DNA of 64,000 nt from an uncultured Muribaculum sp. (GCA_910578835.1 CAJTSK010000010.1:1-64000), one strand, 5' to 3'; counted from the first letter of the stretch, positions 19,196-29,287 are shown. The notes: generated by a model not told the origin, from the sequence alone. A program made the numbers and translations.

Positions 19196-19220
19196 CAGGA
19201 TGCACAATGAGTGCATCCTG
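19196..19220. terminator. bidirectional intrinsic terminator between tyrS and galE
   Basis: A perfect 10-base stem (CAGGATGCAC with GTGCATCCTG) with a 5-base loop is flanked by an A-run on the left and a T-run (19221-19230) on the right. It can terminate both convergent genes. Confidence 0.9.
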
Positions 19221-19250
19221 TTCTTTTTTTATATAAGTAGCTGAGTGAAA

Positions 19251-20288
19251 TTACATTATACCGCGTTCGCGGAGCTTGAGCTGCCATGCCCATGCAGAGC
19301 GCATGGTGTCATCAATGGGAGTAGTGGCGGTCCAGCCAAGCACTTCGTTGGCATACTTCGGGTCGGCCCATACCTGCTCTATATCACCGGCGCGGCGCGG
19401 CGCAATCTTATACGGCACCTTCACCCCGGTAGCGCGCTCAAAAGCGTTAATAAGCTCCATTACCGACAGTCCGTTGCCTGTGCCGAGGTTAAATATCTCG
19501 ATTTTTGCCTCGCTCTTATCCTCAAGCATTCGCTCTACGGCTATCACATGGGCGCGTGCAAGGTCCACTACATCTATAAAGTCGCGGATACAGTAACCGT
19601 CACGGGTATTATAATCGTTGCCAAACACACTCAACTCCTTTCTTACACCGATAGCAGTCTGGGTAAGATAAGGGATAAGATTCTGTGGCACACCGTTGGG
19701 CAGCTCGCCTATCTCAGCCGAAGGATGCGCGCCTACAGGGTTGAAGTAGCGCAATATCACGCTCTTAAACGGAGCGCCGGCATTGATTACATCGGTGATG
19801 ATTTCTTCCGAAATCTGCTTGGTATTTCCATAGGGCGATGTCGCCTTCTTGATGGGAGCCTCCTCGGTCACGGGGTTGTTGTCGGGCTCGCCATATACGG
19901 TACATGATGACGAGAACACGATACCTTTCACGCCGCGCTCTCCCATCAGGTCGAGAAGGTTAAGGAGGGTGTTGAGATTATTGCGGTAATATAGTATCGG
20001 CTTTTCCATTGACTCGCCGACAGCCTTGCTTGCCGCAAAATTGATTATGCCCTTGATTTCGGGATACTTGTCAAAGAGGCTTTTCATAGTATCCATGTCA
20101 GTGCAGTCTCCCTCGAAAAATTCGGGACGCACTCCGGTTATGCGCTCAATACCGTCAAGCACATCGCGGTTACTGTTTGACAGATTATCCACTATCACCA
20201 CGGGATAACCTGCATTCTGAAGTTCAACGACTGTGTGCGATCCGATATATCCGGTGCCACCTGTCACTAAAATCATCTCTTTTTTCAT
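19251..20288 (-). CDS. galE: UDP-glucose 4-epimerase
   Basis: Interconverts UDP-glucose and UDP-galactose for sugar catabolism and glycan building. The 345-residue product has the NAD-binding GGTGYIGSHTVVEL motif, SSCTVYGEP with the catalytic serine/threonine region, the YxxxK pair in SPYGNTK, and the C-terminal WADPKYANEVLGW segment of GalE. It is monocistronic as far as can be seen. Confidence 0.95.
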   Translation of the reverse strand: MKKEMILVTGGTGYIGSHTVVELQNAGYPVVIVDNLSNSNRDVLDGIERITGVRPEFFEGDCTDMDTMKSLFDKYPEIKGIINFAASKAVGESMEKPILYYRNNLNTLLNLLDLMGERGVKGIVFSSSCTVYGEPDNNPVTEEAPIKKATSPYGNTKQISEEIITDVINAGAPFKSVILRYFNPVGAHPSAEIGELPNGVPQNLIPYLTQTAIGVRKELSVFGNDYNTRDGYCIRDFIDVVDLARAHVIAVERMLEDKSEAKIEIFNLGTGNGLSVMELINAFERATGVKVPYKIAPRRAGDIEQVWADPKYANEVLGWTATTPIDDTMRSAWAWQLKLRERGIM

Positions 20289-20333
20289 CTTGGTTATGTC
20301 GTAAAAAGGTTAGTACATATTTTATATAACACA

Positions 20334-20852
20334 TTAAAACACCTGTCCGACAGAATATCTTATATGAGGTTCATCATCGCCGGGGCGTTGAAATCCGTCG
20401 AAAAACCGTTCCGCCATCGCGTCGGTCACAATCGCCGCATCAGGTCCGGGAGTCAGGTTGCGTATATGCAGCCGCTGCTTTATCTCCGTCAGCGGTGTAT
20501 CGCAATAAATCAGCACGCTATCGCCGCCGCGCGACTTGACATATTTCCGGTAAGCATCGCGCTTGTCGCGTTTGCAGAAAGTAAAGTCTATCACCGCCTT
20601 GCCGCCACAGGACAATATATCCCCGAGACGACTGAGCAAATCGGTCTCAGCTTCGGCAAGATATACGGGAAACATCTCTTCAGGATAATCACGCCCACAC
20701 ATACCGTGCTGCCGCCACATTATCCTGTCGATTGACAGATGCTCATATCCGTAAGCCCCAAGCGCCATGGCAAGTGTTGTCTTGCCCGAGCCCGACACGC
20801 CGCTTACCATCACCACGGCAGCATCACCTATGCGTTCTACCAGTGTGTTCAT
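20334..20852 (-). CDS. small P-loop (AAA/zeta-type) kinase-like protein
   Basis: A 173-residue soluble protein with an excellent Walker A motif (SGVSGSGKTTLA, about 19-30), a VIDFTF segment as likely Walker B, and a LTEIKQRLHIRN lid-like helix with basic residues. This layout fits small nucleotide- or nucleoside-kinase relatives, and the VSGVSGSGKT start resembles the AAA_33/zeta-toxin kinase group. No antitoxin partner is adjacent. The ATG at 20852 is preferred over an upstream start that adds 19 residues unlike the family. Confidence 0.75.
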   Translation of the reverse strand: MNTLVERIGDAAVVMVSGVSGSGKTTLAMALGAYGYEHLSIDRIMWRQHGMCGRDYPEEMFPVYLAEAETDLLSRLGDILSCGGKAVIDFTFCKRDKRDAYRKYVKSRGGDSVLIYCDTPLTEIKQRLHIRNLTPGPDAAIVTDAMAERFFDGFQRPGDDEPHIRYSVGQVF

Positions 20853-21029
20853 AATGTCAAAGTTACAACATTTTTCGCCAATCCAGATGCAATAAATGTC
20901 AAAATTCAAAAATTACCGTATATAGTCGGCAAAATCCCGACATTCACCTACCAACGACAATTGCGCAAAACGCGCTACTTCGCTTATTCATAATATTTTT
21001 GTATATTTGCAAGACAAAGTGTTTACAGT

Positions 21030-22793
21030 ATGAAAAATATTATCTGTCATATATGCCTAATCGTAGCCATAGTCTTAGCCGGAAGTCCGGAATCTCATGC
21101 AGTCAAGGCTCAACCCGGACTGATTACAGTGACCCAACCCGACGGCACCGAGCTTAATGTAAGACTTATCGGTGACGAGCATTTCCACTATTTCCTTACC
21201 GACGACGGCTTTCCCCTCATCAACGATAACGACGTGTACTATTACGCCTCCACCACGCCCGACGGCAATCTTATGCGCTCCTCCATGACAGCCACACCGC
21301 GACATATGCGCAGCCCGGAGGCTAACGTCTTTCTCAGCAAAGTAGACGCGGCAAGGACCATTGATGCCATGCCCCGTCGCATAGGACTATTCCCCGGCAC
21401 TTCATTTCCGGCAACGGGAGAGCAGAAAGCGCTTGTGATACTTGTCGAATTTTCTGACTGCGAGTTTTTCACCGATGACGCCCACAATTATTTCACCTCC
21501 CTGCTCAATGAAGAGGGATGTAATCTCGGCGGAGCCACAGGCAGCGCACGCGACTACTTTGTGCAGAACTCATCGGGTATCTTCCGTCCCGACTTCGATG
21601 TCTACGGTCCAGTAGTCTTGTCACAGCCCACAGCTTATTACGGCGGCAACGACAGGTGGGGCAATGACAAGGCTCCTCACAAGATGGTAATAGAAGCGTG
21701 CCAGCTACTTGACAGCGAAGTGGACTTTTCAGTCTACGACCGTGATGATGACGGCATTATCGACAATGTATTCCTGTTTTATGCCGGTCGCGGGGAGGCT
21801 ACATCCGGCGGAGCCAACACGATATGGCCTCACTCATCATACATCTCCGACTGGGAGCCGACAACCGAATACATATTTGACGGAGTAAAACTTGACTCTT
21901 ATGCCTGCACCAACGAGCGCGTCGGCAACCACACCTGCGGCATAGGCACATTCTGCCACGAATTTTCCCACGTGCTCGGTCTCCCCGACCTCTATGCGAC
22001 CTCCTCTTCCACCGCTTTCACCCCCGGCGCCTGGTCGCTTCTTGACAGCGGTTCTTACAACAATGGAGAAAACACTCCTGCCGGCTATTCCATATTTGAA
22101 CGTTATGCCCTCGGATGGGTCACACCTCAGGATATAACCGTAGGAGTAAGGGAAATCACATTGCGCCACATAGCCGAAAATGGCGACGGTGCAATCATAT
22201 CCACCCCGAAGGAAAATGAATTTTTCCTGCTTGAAAACCGACAGAAGACAGGCTGGGACTCCTATATACCGGGACACGGTATGCTTGTGTGGCACATCGA
22301 CTACAACGAGTCGGCGTGGAGAGATAATATTGTAAACAATGCCCGCGCCCACCAATATGTCGACCTTGAGGAAGCCGATAATGTTATGTCGGAATTGACC
22401 CGCGCCGGCGATGCCTTCCCGGGGACAGCCGGTATCACCTCATTTACCCCCGCCACCAAGCCTGCGCTCCGTCCATGGTCGGGTGAAGACATGGGAATTT
22501 CAATCATCGGAATCACCGAGACCGATGATGGGCTCATAAAGTTTACCGCAATCGGGAAAAACGACCAAAACTCGACTTCCATTTCCGATATACATGGCGA
22601 CGGGACCGCGATTTCGTCCGACAATCTCACAATTTCAGTTTCGACACCTGCCGAATCGCGCATAACGGTATTGAACATAGCGGGATTTACCCTATACGAC
22701 GCCATGGGTGCCGGTGCAACCGTAACAGTTCCGGCAGCCGGACTATATATAGTGACAGTCAACGGCGTCTCTCAAAAAATAGCGGTAAAATAA
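21030..22793 (+). CDS. secreted M6-family metalloprotease
   Basis: A 587-residue exported protease with a signal peptide (about 1-24) and the zinc-binding motif FCHEFSHVLGLPDLY (HExxHxxGxxD), preceded by an FVQNSSGIFRPDFDVYGPV segment typical of immune-inhibitor-A-type M6 enzymes. The C-terminal ~75 residues form a beta-rich tail ending GLYIVTVNGVSQKIAVK, which resembles a type IX secretion sorting domain, suggesting surface delivery. TATATTTG at 21002-21009 is a -7 box about 20 bases before the ATG. It may feed the POT and OPT peptide transporters; that link is inference. Confidence 0.9.
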   Translation: MKNIICHICLIVAIVLAGSPESHAVKAQPGLITVTQPDGTELNVRLIGDEHFHYFLTDDGFPLINDNDVYYYASTTPDGNLMRSSMTATPRHMRSPEANVFLSKVDAARTIDAMPRRIGLFPGTSFPATGEQKALVILVEFSDCEFFTDDAHNYFTSLLNEEGCNLGGATGSARDYFVQNSSGIFRPDFDVYGPVVLSQPTAYYGGNDRWGNDKAPHKMVIEACQLLDSEVDFSVYDRDDDGIIDNVFLFYAGRGEATSGGANTIWPHSSYISDWEPTTEYIFDGVKLDSYACTNERVGNHTCGIGTFCHEFSHVLGLPDLYATSSSTAFTPGAWSLLDSGSYNNGENTPAGYSIFERYALGWVTPQDITVGVREITLRHIAENGDGAIISTPKENEFFLLENRQKTGWDSYIPGHGMLVWHIDYNESAWRDNIVNNARAHQYVDLEEADNVMSELTRAGDAFPGTAGITSFTPATKPALRPWSGEDMGISIIGITETDDGLIKFTAIGKNDQNSTSISDIHGDGTAISSDNLTISVSTPAESRITVLNIAGFTLYDAMGAGATVTVPAAGLYIVTVNGVSQKIAVK

Positions 22794-22847
22794 CTCCTGA
22801 TGAAATGAACTTATCGACACCTCATCACATTATTAATAACCATCAAT

Positions 22848-23471
22848 ATGAAAAATTTAATTCTACCATTAGCAGTAATAATCACTATGGCTCTTTCAAG
22901 TTGCAACAACAATAACACAACCACGGAGACCACCCCCACGGACTCCTCTTCAGCTATGCTTGACGCAATATTCACCCGTACAAGCATCCGCTCTTACGAG
23001 CCTGACCACGCTGTATCACGTGACACGGTTGAGATACTTCTCCGCGCCGCTATGTCAGCCCCGTCGGCAGTCAACAAACAGCCTTGGGCATTTGTAGTGC
23101 TCGACACCCGCGAGGCTCTTGACTCGCTCGCCGAGGTATTGCCTTATGCCAAGATGCTCACTCATGCACCGCTTGCCATCGTGGCTTGTGGCGACATGAA
23201 CAAGGCTATTGAAGGTGAAGGAAGGGATTTCTGGATTCAGGATGTGTCGGCAGCTACAGAAAACATGCTTATCGCCGCCCATGCCCTCGGTCTTGGCGCG
23301 GTATGGACAGGAGTGTACCCCGACCTTGAACGTGTAAAAGCAGTCAAGGAACGACTCGGCATGCCTGACAATATAATACCGTTATGCGTAGTGCCCGTAG
23401 GTTATCCCGCAGGCAATCAACAGCCTAAAGACAAGTGGAACCCGGAGGCAATACACTACAACCTCTGGTAA
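22848..23471 (+). CDS. nitroreductase-family lipoprotein
   Basis: A 207-residue FMN-dependent oxidoreductase-like protein. The signal sequence ends in a lipobox (ALSSC, Cys about 19), followed by an N/T/S-rich spacer. The nitroreductase fold starts at FTRTSIRSYE with the FMN-contact arginines, then SAPSAVNKQPWAF and the later AHALGLGAVWTGVYPD segment. Most nitroreductases are cytoplasmic; the lipoprotein signal implies a periplasmic or outer-membrane location. It follows the M6 gene by 54 bases and converges on priA. Confidence 0.9.
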   Translation: MKNLILPLAVIITMALSSCNNNNTTTETTPTDSSSAMLDAIFTRTSIRSYEPDHAVSRDTVEILLRAAMSAPSAVNKQPWAFVVLDTREALDSLAEVLPYAKMLTHAPLAIVACGDMNKAIEGEGRDFWIQDVSAATENMLIAAHALGLGAVWTGVYPDLERVKAVKERLGMPDNIIPLCVVPVGYPAGNQQPKDKWNPEAIHYNLW

Positions 23472-23480
23472 TCAGCAAGC

Positions 23481-25961
23481 CTACATTGGGTCGACATCGT
23501 AATACACCTGCATTGACCGCAGGGCGGCGTCAGCCATAAATGACTCATAGACCGAACGCAGGATATCCTTGACTTTACGCATGGATGCCTGCGTTTCCAC
23601 TTTCAGCATGATTTTGCGTATATAAAGCGACTGGATACGCGCCACATGGGGCTCATCGGGACCGAACACACGGTTGCCAAACAGATTTCGCAATGTCTCG
23701 GCATAGCGTGCCGATGCCTCTATGAGGCGCAACTCGTCGCGGTGTTTAAGATAAATATTGATTACCCGGGTAAACGGCGGATAGTTGAAGCGGTGGCGTT
23801 CCTCAAGTTCATGGCGGTAAAAACCGAGATAATTGTGGGCTTGCAGAAACGATATTACCGGATGTGCCGGCTGAGTGGTCTGTACCACTACAAGCCCGCG
23901 CTTCTCACGCCTGCCGGCGCGTCCCGCCACTTGCTCCAGCATGTTAAATGCGCGTTCGGTCGACCTGAAATCGGGGAAATTGATAAGAGTGTCGGCATTA
24001 AGCACTCCGACTATGCTCACCCTGTCAAAGTCAAGACCCTTTGTCACCATCTGAGTGCCGACAAGAATGCTGGTCTTTCCTGTCGAAAACTCATTGATAA
24101 TATTTTCATAGCCATCTTTGTTTCGGGTGGTGTCAAGGTCCATACGCGAAATCTTCTCATCAGGAAATACATTTTCCACCGTGTCTTCTATGCGCTCGGT
24201 ACCATAGCCGTGAACTTCAATCGACGGCTCCTTGCAAGAAGGACATATGACAGGAAGCTTATATGTGGCGCCACAGTAATGACACACCATCTCCCCCGCA
24301 CGGCGATGATAAGTAAGCGACACGTCACAATTCTGGCATTTCGGCACATAACCACATTGACGACACACGACCACCGGCGCATAACCACGGCGGTTATGGA
24401 AAAATATCGCCTGCTCTCCCCGGCGCAACGCCTCACGCGACAATTTCACAAGTTCGTTGGAAAAAGGTCCGCTCACGCCGTTGCGTTTGCGCTCTTCAGT
24501 CATGTCAATCACGCGTATAGTCGGGAGCTCAACCCCTTCATAACGCTCTTGCAGCGACACAAGCCCGTAGCGACCTTTGGTAGCCTTGTAATAAGTCTCT
24601 ACCGAAGGAGTGGCACTACCGAGCAACGTACGTGCCCCATGCATCGAGGCAAGCACAATAGCGCAATCACGGGCATTATAACGGGGTGCCGGGTCATACT
24701 GCTTGTAGCTTGACTCATGCTCCTCGTCGACAATGACAAGCCCGAGCTTTGAAAAAGGCAGGAAGAGCGACGACCGCGCGCCTATCACCACACAGGGCGA
24801 CGGGTCATGCAGTATGCGCTTCCATAAGTCGACGCGCTCATTGTCGGAAAACTTCGAGTGGTATATCACCACCTTGTCGCCAAACACTTTCTGTAACCTG
24901 CGGGTGAGCTGCGTGGTAAGGGCTATCTCCGGGACAAGATACAGCACCTGCTCCCCCTTCTTCAAAACAAAGTCGATAAGATGTATGTAAATTTCAGTCT
25001 TTCCACTTGATGTCACTCCATGGAGGAGCATCACATCTTTTTCAAGAAATCCGGTATGAATCTCCCGCAACGCCGTGTTCTGCGGCTCGGTAAGCTTGGG
25101 AAGTTCGCCTGTAGGTGTGCCGATATAGCGGAAACGGTTGATTTCACGCACAAACACCTTCACGATGCATTTAGCGGCAAGCGCCGACAATATCGCCGGC
25201 GACAGTCCCGTGACCTCCATTAACGCCGCGCGGGTCACCTCCCCGGCTATCCCCTCGCTGCGATGCTTGTTAAGCATGTCGACAAGCGCCACAAGCATCT
25301 GCTCTTGCTTGGGCGCATTTCTCACGGCATCAAATGCACGGTGCATCGCCTCATTGTCGGAGCGGTCCACGGCAAGTCTTACACATACCTCCTTCTTCGA
25401 CCGGTAGCGCTCCACGAGCTTCTCCGAGATGATTATCACGCCCTTTTCAACCATACGCATTATTATGGTCTCCACACGTTGCAGCCCGGTCTTTTTCTCT
25501 ATGTCGGCTGCCGTCATCTTGCCGTTGTGGTCAAGCGACTGTGCTATTATAGCCTCACGCTCCCCGAGCCGGTCGTCGGGCGACTCCTCATAATCGGGAT
25601 TAAGCTCGACAAAGGTCTCGCTCTCGATTTTCAATCCGGCAGGCACAGCCGCCTTATACACGTCGCCGACCGAACAGAGGTAATACTCTGCTATCCATTC
25701 CCAGAATTTCATCTGCGGATAGCGCAATACAGGGCAGTCATCGGGTGCCGACACGATATCCTTGACCTCAAACCCCTCCGGGGCGACATTGCCTACCGCC
25801 ACGACTATCGCCGTGTAAAACTTTTTCTTTCCAAACGGCACCACGACACGACATCCCGGCGCAACCGCCCCGGACAATACCGGAGGTATGCGGTAAGTGA
25901 ATGTGCCGTAAAGCGGAAGAGGCAATATAACCTCGGCAAAATGAACTGTTTGGGGGAGCAT
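23481..25961 (-). CDS. priA: primosomal replication helicase PriA
   Basis: Reloads the replisome at stalled forks. The 826-residue superfamily-2 helicase has an N-terminal 3'-end-binding domain, a winged-helix part (about 150-290), the P-loop GVTSSGKTEIYIHL, the DEEH motif in VIVDEEHESSYKQYDP, eight zinc-binding cysteines (CRQCGYVPKCQNCD and CHYC...CPSC), and helicase motifs V/VI ending in GRAGRREKRG. It is divergent from the membrane-protein gene at 26034 with a 72-base gap. Confidence 0.97.
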   Translation of the reverse strand: MLPQTVHFAEVILPLPLYGTFTYRIPPVLSGAVAPGCRVVVPFGKKKFYTAIVVAVGNVAPEGFEVKDIVSAPDDCPVLRYPQMKFWEWIAEYYLCSVGDVYKAAVPAGLKIESETFVELNPDYEESPDDRLGEREAIIAQSLDHNGKMTAADIEKKTGLQRVETIIMRMVEKGVIIISEKLVERYRSKKEVCVRLAVDRSDNEAMHRAFDAVRNAPKQEQMLVALVDMLNKHRSEGIAGEVTRAALMEVTGLSPAILSALAAKCIVKVFVREINRFRYIGTPTGELPKLTEPQNTALREIHTGFLEKDVMLLHGVTSSGKTEIYIHLIDFVLKKGEQVLYLVPEIALTTQLTRRLQKVFGDKVVIYHSKFSDNERVDLWKRILHDPSPCVVIGARSSLFLPFSKLGLVIVDEEHESSYKQYDPAPRYNARDCAIVLASMHGARTLLGSATPSVETYYKATKGRYGLVSLQERYEGVELPTIRVIDMTEERKRNGVSGPFSNELVKLSREALRRGEQAIFFHNRRGYAPVVVCRQCGYVPKCQNCDVSLTYHRRAGEMVCHYCGATYKLPVICPSCKEPSIEVHGYGTERIEDTVENVFPDEKISRMDLDTTRNKDGYENIINEFSTGKTSILVGTQMVTKGLDFDRVSIVGVLNADTLINFPDFRSTERAFNMLEQVAGRAGRREKRGLVVVQTTQPAHPVISFLQAHNYLGFYRHELEERHRFNYPPFTRVINIYLKHRDELRLIEASARYAETLRNLFGNRVFGPDEPHVARIQSLYIRKIMLKVETQASMRKVKDILRSVYESFMADAALRSMQVYYDVDPM

Positions 25962-26033
25962 ATTGTTGGTCTGTTATAATTAATAGAGTAAAGTTAATAA
26001 ATTCATCGCGATACCGCAAACACGATATTAAAA

Positions 26034-27218
26034 ATGGACAAGATACACAATTTATCACAAGCCACAGGTGCTATCCTACTCCTCACCGTAATATTTGTGA
26101 GCGTAGCACAAAGTATACTATCACTGTTTGCGATAGAATTTCAATGGATTCTGCCCGCGGCTGCAGGAGCCGCGATACTGCTCACCTGTATATGGAGCGA
26201 CTATTATCTCACAGCACTTAAAGGCATTACGGTGGCTCTGCTCATGCTCGCAATCGCCGTGGCGTGGAAATTTGCGATGCCCGAACTTGACATGATGGGA
26301 GTATTGCTGATGGAAGCCACCGCATTTATACTCTTCGACCTTATAGGCAGAATCGGACGTGAGTCGCAGGGAGGCAGCCGTCGCGCCCTGGTAATGCTGT
26401 TTATCTGCAACCCCGCAGTATTGTCGACCCTATATCGCGAAGGCTCCGACTTGACTTTCTATTACTGTATGCTCATCACCATAGCTCTCGTGTATGAGCT
26501 GTGGTACCACGGACGTCTCCGCGACTGGGTGCTGCTCACCGGCACCATCATCGTGGCGTTCAGCAACGGAAAGGATATCATAGTGCTTGAAAGCTGCGTT
26601 GTACTCGCGGCTATAGTGTGGTGTGCCATTAACCACAGGAAGGCATTTGCATGGAAGCTGCTCCTTGCCGGCACTCTCTCGCTTATCTTTGCATTCAGCA
26701 TCTACGGCTACAATCCTGCCGTAAGCGATTTCATTGCAGCCGGATATGTATTGCCCGGTCACGGCAACCCCATCTACCCTCATGCCGAACAATCAGGAAT
26801 ATATCTTGAATACAACCGTTTCACGACGTTACTCATATCGCTTATTGACCTCGCCCATCCGTTCGCCGGAAGCTGGAGCCATGGATTCGGACCGCTGATG
26901 CCGCTTATTATCGTAATAAGCGTAATCGCCTTGATAAAGTATTGCAACATACTCCCGACCATAATATGGGCAATAATCATCATCGCCATAGCAAGCTGCT
27001 TTATTTTCGAGCAGTCGTGGCAGCCGCGTTACATCAGCCAGCTATGGCTCCTGCCCTCTGTCACGGCATTTGCCATGAAGGAATATCCTCACCTGCGGTG
27101 GGCGACCGGCACACGCGACATGCTTGAGTTTTTCGGCATACTCGCGGCTGTAATTGCGCTCGCTGTGGCAACCTGCGCCCACATCACATTTGTGTACTAC
27201 CCCGTCTTTAGTGATTGA
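26034..27218 (+). CDS. unrecognised polytopic membrane protein
   Basis: I do not recognise this 394-residue protein. It has about ten hydrophobic segments and a soluble loop near 245-270 (PGHGNPIYPHAEQSGIYLEY) that probably faces the periplasm. The layout recalls GT-C-type glycosyltransferases or their DUF relatives, but no diagnostic DxD or ExD motif was found near the first loop. It is divergent from priA and ends just before the yjbQ promoter. Confidence 0.75.
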   Translation: MDKIHNLSQATGAILLLTVIFVSVAQSILSLFAIEFQWILPAAAGAAILLTCIWSDYYLTALKGITVALLMLAIAVAWKFAMPELDMMGVLLMEATAFILFDLIGRIGRESQGGSRRALVMLFICNPAVLSTLYREGSDLTFYYCMLITIALVYELWYHGRLRDWVLLTGTIIVAFSNGKDIIVLESCVVLAAIVWCAINHRKAFAWKLLLAGTLSLIFAFSIYGYNPAVSDFIAAGYVLPGHGNPIYPHAEQSGIYLEYNRFTTLLISLIDLAHPFAGSWSHGFGPLMPLIIVISVIALIKYCNILPTIIWAIIIIAIASCFIFEQSWQPRYISQLWLLPSVTAFAMKEYPHLRWATGTRDMLEFFGILAAVIALAVATCAHITFVYYPVFSD

Positions 27219-27220
27219 TA

Positions 27221-27251
27221 TTGCTTTTTTGATAATATTGAAGTATCTTTG
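27221..27251 (+). promoter_or_regulatory. promoter of the yjbQ-rsgA operon
   Basis: TTG at 27221-27223 and TATCTTTG at 27244-27251 are separated by exactly 20 bases, a textbook Bacteroidetes promoter. The ATG at 27274 lies about 16 bases after the expected transcription start. Confidence 0.75.
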
Positions 27252-27273
27252 TGTTATAATCAATAACCAAGCC

Positions 27274-27687
27274 ATGATACTGCAAAAAGAAATAAAACTC
27301 GCCCCACGCTCAAAGGGTTTACACCTCATCACGGGAGAAATATCAAGAATACTTCCGGCGCTCCCTGACAAGGGTATCATCAACCTGTTTCTTAAACATA
27401 CTTCGGCGGCATTGATGTTGACAGAAAATGCCGACCCTGATGTGCGCAAAGACCTCAATGAGATTCTTGACCGCGTGGCACCTGAAGGAGCGCCATACTA
27501 TCTCCACACAGCCGAAGGCGACGATGACATGGCTGCTCATGCAAAGACGGTGATGCTCGGCTCATCGCTTACCATCCCCATTACCGACGGATACCTCAAC
27601 ATAGGCACCTGGCAGGGCATATTCCTGTGTGAGTTCCGTGACCACGGAGGTCCGCGCGACCTGGTGATAACCATAATCGGAGAATAA
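27274..27687 (+). CDS. yjbQ: YjbQ/UPF0047 family protein (secondary thiamine-phosphate synthase type)
   Basis: A 137-residue soluble protein of the UPF0047 family. The signature LFLKHTSAALMLTENADP and the C-terminal GTWQGIFLCEFRDHGGPRD, with conserved histidine and glutamate, are complete. Members have weak thiamine-phosphate synthase activity in vitro, but the physiological role is unsettled. The open frame extends 40 codons further upstream across the promoter, so the ATG at 27274 is chosen. It lies 9 bases before rsgA. Confidence 0.92.
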   Translation: MILQKEIKLAPRSKGLHLITGEISRILPALPDKGIINLFLKHTSAALMLTENADPDVRKDLNEILDRVAPEGAPYYLHTAEGDDDMAAHAKTVMLGSSLTIPITDGYLNIGTWQGIFLCEFRDHGGPRDLVITIIGE

Positions 27688-27696
27688 CCCACTGAA

Positions 27697-28629
27697 ATGA
27701 AAGGACTCGTAATAAAAAATACAGGAAGCTGGTATGTCGTCCACACTGAACAGGGCGACATCAACTGCAAGATTAAAGGCAATTTCAGAATCAAAGGCAT
27801 ACGCACCACCAATCCGGTGGCGGTAGGCGACCGCGTTGACATCATCGTCAATCCTGACGGCAATGCCTTTATCACGGCAATAGAGCCTCGCGACAACTAT
27901 ATCATACGCAAGGCGATAAACCTGTCGAAAGAGTCCCACATAATCGCGGCAAACATTGACCAGGCATTTCTGGTGGTCACTCTTGCCCATCCGGTCACCT
28001 CGACCACTTTCATCGACCGCTTCCTCGCCACAGCCGAGGCTTACCGAATAAAGACAATCCTGCTTATCAACAAGACCGACCTCCTGACAGAGGAGGAAGA
28101 CAAGGAGTACCTTGACGCGGTAAGCTATCTATATAGCTCCATCGGCTACGAGGTGATGCATGTGTCGGGGCTGACAGGCGAAGGCATCGACAAGCTACGC
28201 CAACGTATCAGCGACAAGATTTCACTGTTTTCGGGCAACTCCGGCGTAGGAAAGTCGACTATCATAAACGACCTGCTCCCCGGACTCGGACTACGCACGG
28301 CAGCAATATCAGACATCCATGACACGGGAATGCACACAACCACATTCTCCGGCATGTTTCCTGTGCCGGGCGGAGGCTGGATTATCGACACCCCCGGGAT
28401 AAAGGGCTTTGGCACTATCGACTTTGAACGCGGGGAGATAGCCCATTTCTTCCCCGATATATTTGAGATATCCCACGACTGCCGCTACAACAACTGCACC
28501 CACACCCACGAACCGGGATGTGCCGTGCTGGAAGCTCTGAACGAGCACCGCATAGCCCAATCGCGCTATAACTCATATCTCAGCATACTTGACGACCTAA
28601 ACCCGGAAAAATACCGAAAACCATATTGA
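27697..28629 (+). CDS. rsgA: ribosome small-subunit-dependent GTPase A
   Basis: Late 30S-subunit assembly GTPase. The 310-residue product has an N-terminal OB fold, a circularly permuted GTPase domain (NKTD before GNSGVGKST, then DTPGIKGFG), and a C-terminal zinc-binding element (CRYNNCTHTHEPGCAV). It sits between yjbQ and the YrdC-family gene with minimal spacing, consistent with a translation-related operon. Confidence 0.97.
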   Translation: MKGLVIKNTGSWYVVHTEQGDINCKIKGNFRIKGIRTTNPVAVGDRVDIIVNPDGNAFITAIEPRDNYIIRKAINLSKESHIIAANIDQAFLVVTLAHPVTSTTFIDRFLATAEAYRIKTILLINKTDLLTEEEDKEYLDAVSYLYSSIGYEVMHVSGLTGEGIDKLRQRISDKISLFSGNSGVGKSTIINDLLPGLGLRTAAISDIHDTGMHTTTFSGMFPVPGGGWIIDTPGIKGFGTIDFERGEIAHFFPDIFEISHDCRYNNCTHTHEPGCAVLEALNEHRIAQSRYNSYLSILDDLNPEKYRKPY

Positions 28630-28631
28630 CC

Positions 28632-29243
28632 ATGACCATCCTGCCAATGTATCCGACGAGTCTCAATGAAAAGTATCTTGAGCACGCCGTAGACACTCTC
28701 CGCTCCGGAGGTATCATCATCTACCCTACCGACACCCTCTATGCCATTGGCTGCGATGCACTAAACAACAATGCCATAGAACGCATATGCCGTATAAAAG
28801 GCATAAATCCGCAGAAGACCGAGCTGTCAATAATATGCCACGACATATCGCAAGCCGCCGAATATGCCCGCATCGACAACCGCGCGTTCAAGATGCTTAA
28901 AGAGTATCTTCCGGGACCGTTCACCTTCCTGCTACCCTCTTCAACCCGCCTGCCTAAAGTGTTCAAAGGGAGAAAGACAGTTGGCATACGTATACCGGAC
29001 AACCCGATTCCCACTGCAATAGCCGGAATGCTTGGCAATCCGATATTGACCACATCAGTGGAAGATGACGGCGAAGGGAGCCTAATCTATCCGCAGTCGC
29101 TCGCCATACAGTATGACGGCTCTGCCGACCTCATCATCGATGGCGGGGAGGGCAACGAAATCCCCTCGACCGTAGTAGATATCACCGACAGCTCAGCCCC
29201 TGTAATCGTGCGCCAAGGCGCAGGCTACATCGACCTGCCGTGA
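28632..29243 (+). CDS. YrdC/Sua5/YciO-family threonylcarbamoyl-AMP synthase-like protein
   Basis: About 203 residues, a single YrdC domain without the C-terminal Sua5 extension. The domain starts at GGIIIYPTDTLYAIGCDA and has the KGRKTVGIRIPDNP segment and basic RNA/nucleotide-binding cleft residues. Family enzymes make threonylcarbamoyl-adenylate for the universal t6A37 tRNA modification, but YciO paralogues do something else, so the exact role is open. The frame also allows a TTG start at 28626 overlapping the rsgA stop. Confidence 0.88.
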   Translation: MTILPMYPTSLNEKYLEHAVDTLRSGGIIIYPTDTLYAIGCDALNNNAIERICRIKGINPQKTELSIICHDISQAAEYARIDNRAFKMLKEYLPGPFTFLLPSSTRLPKVFKGRKTVGIRIPDNPIPTAIAGMLGNPILTTSVEDDGEGSLIYPQSLAIQYDGSADLIIDGGEGNEIPSTVVDITDSSAPVIVRQGAGYIDLP

Positions 29244-29287
29244 CCCGGTACACATCCTGACTCCTGCCATCCATCATTTATAGCAAG

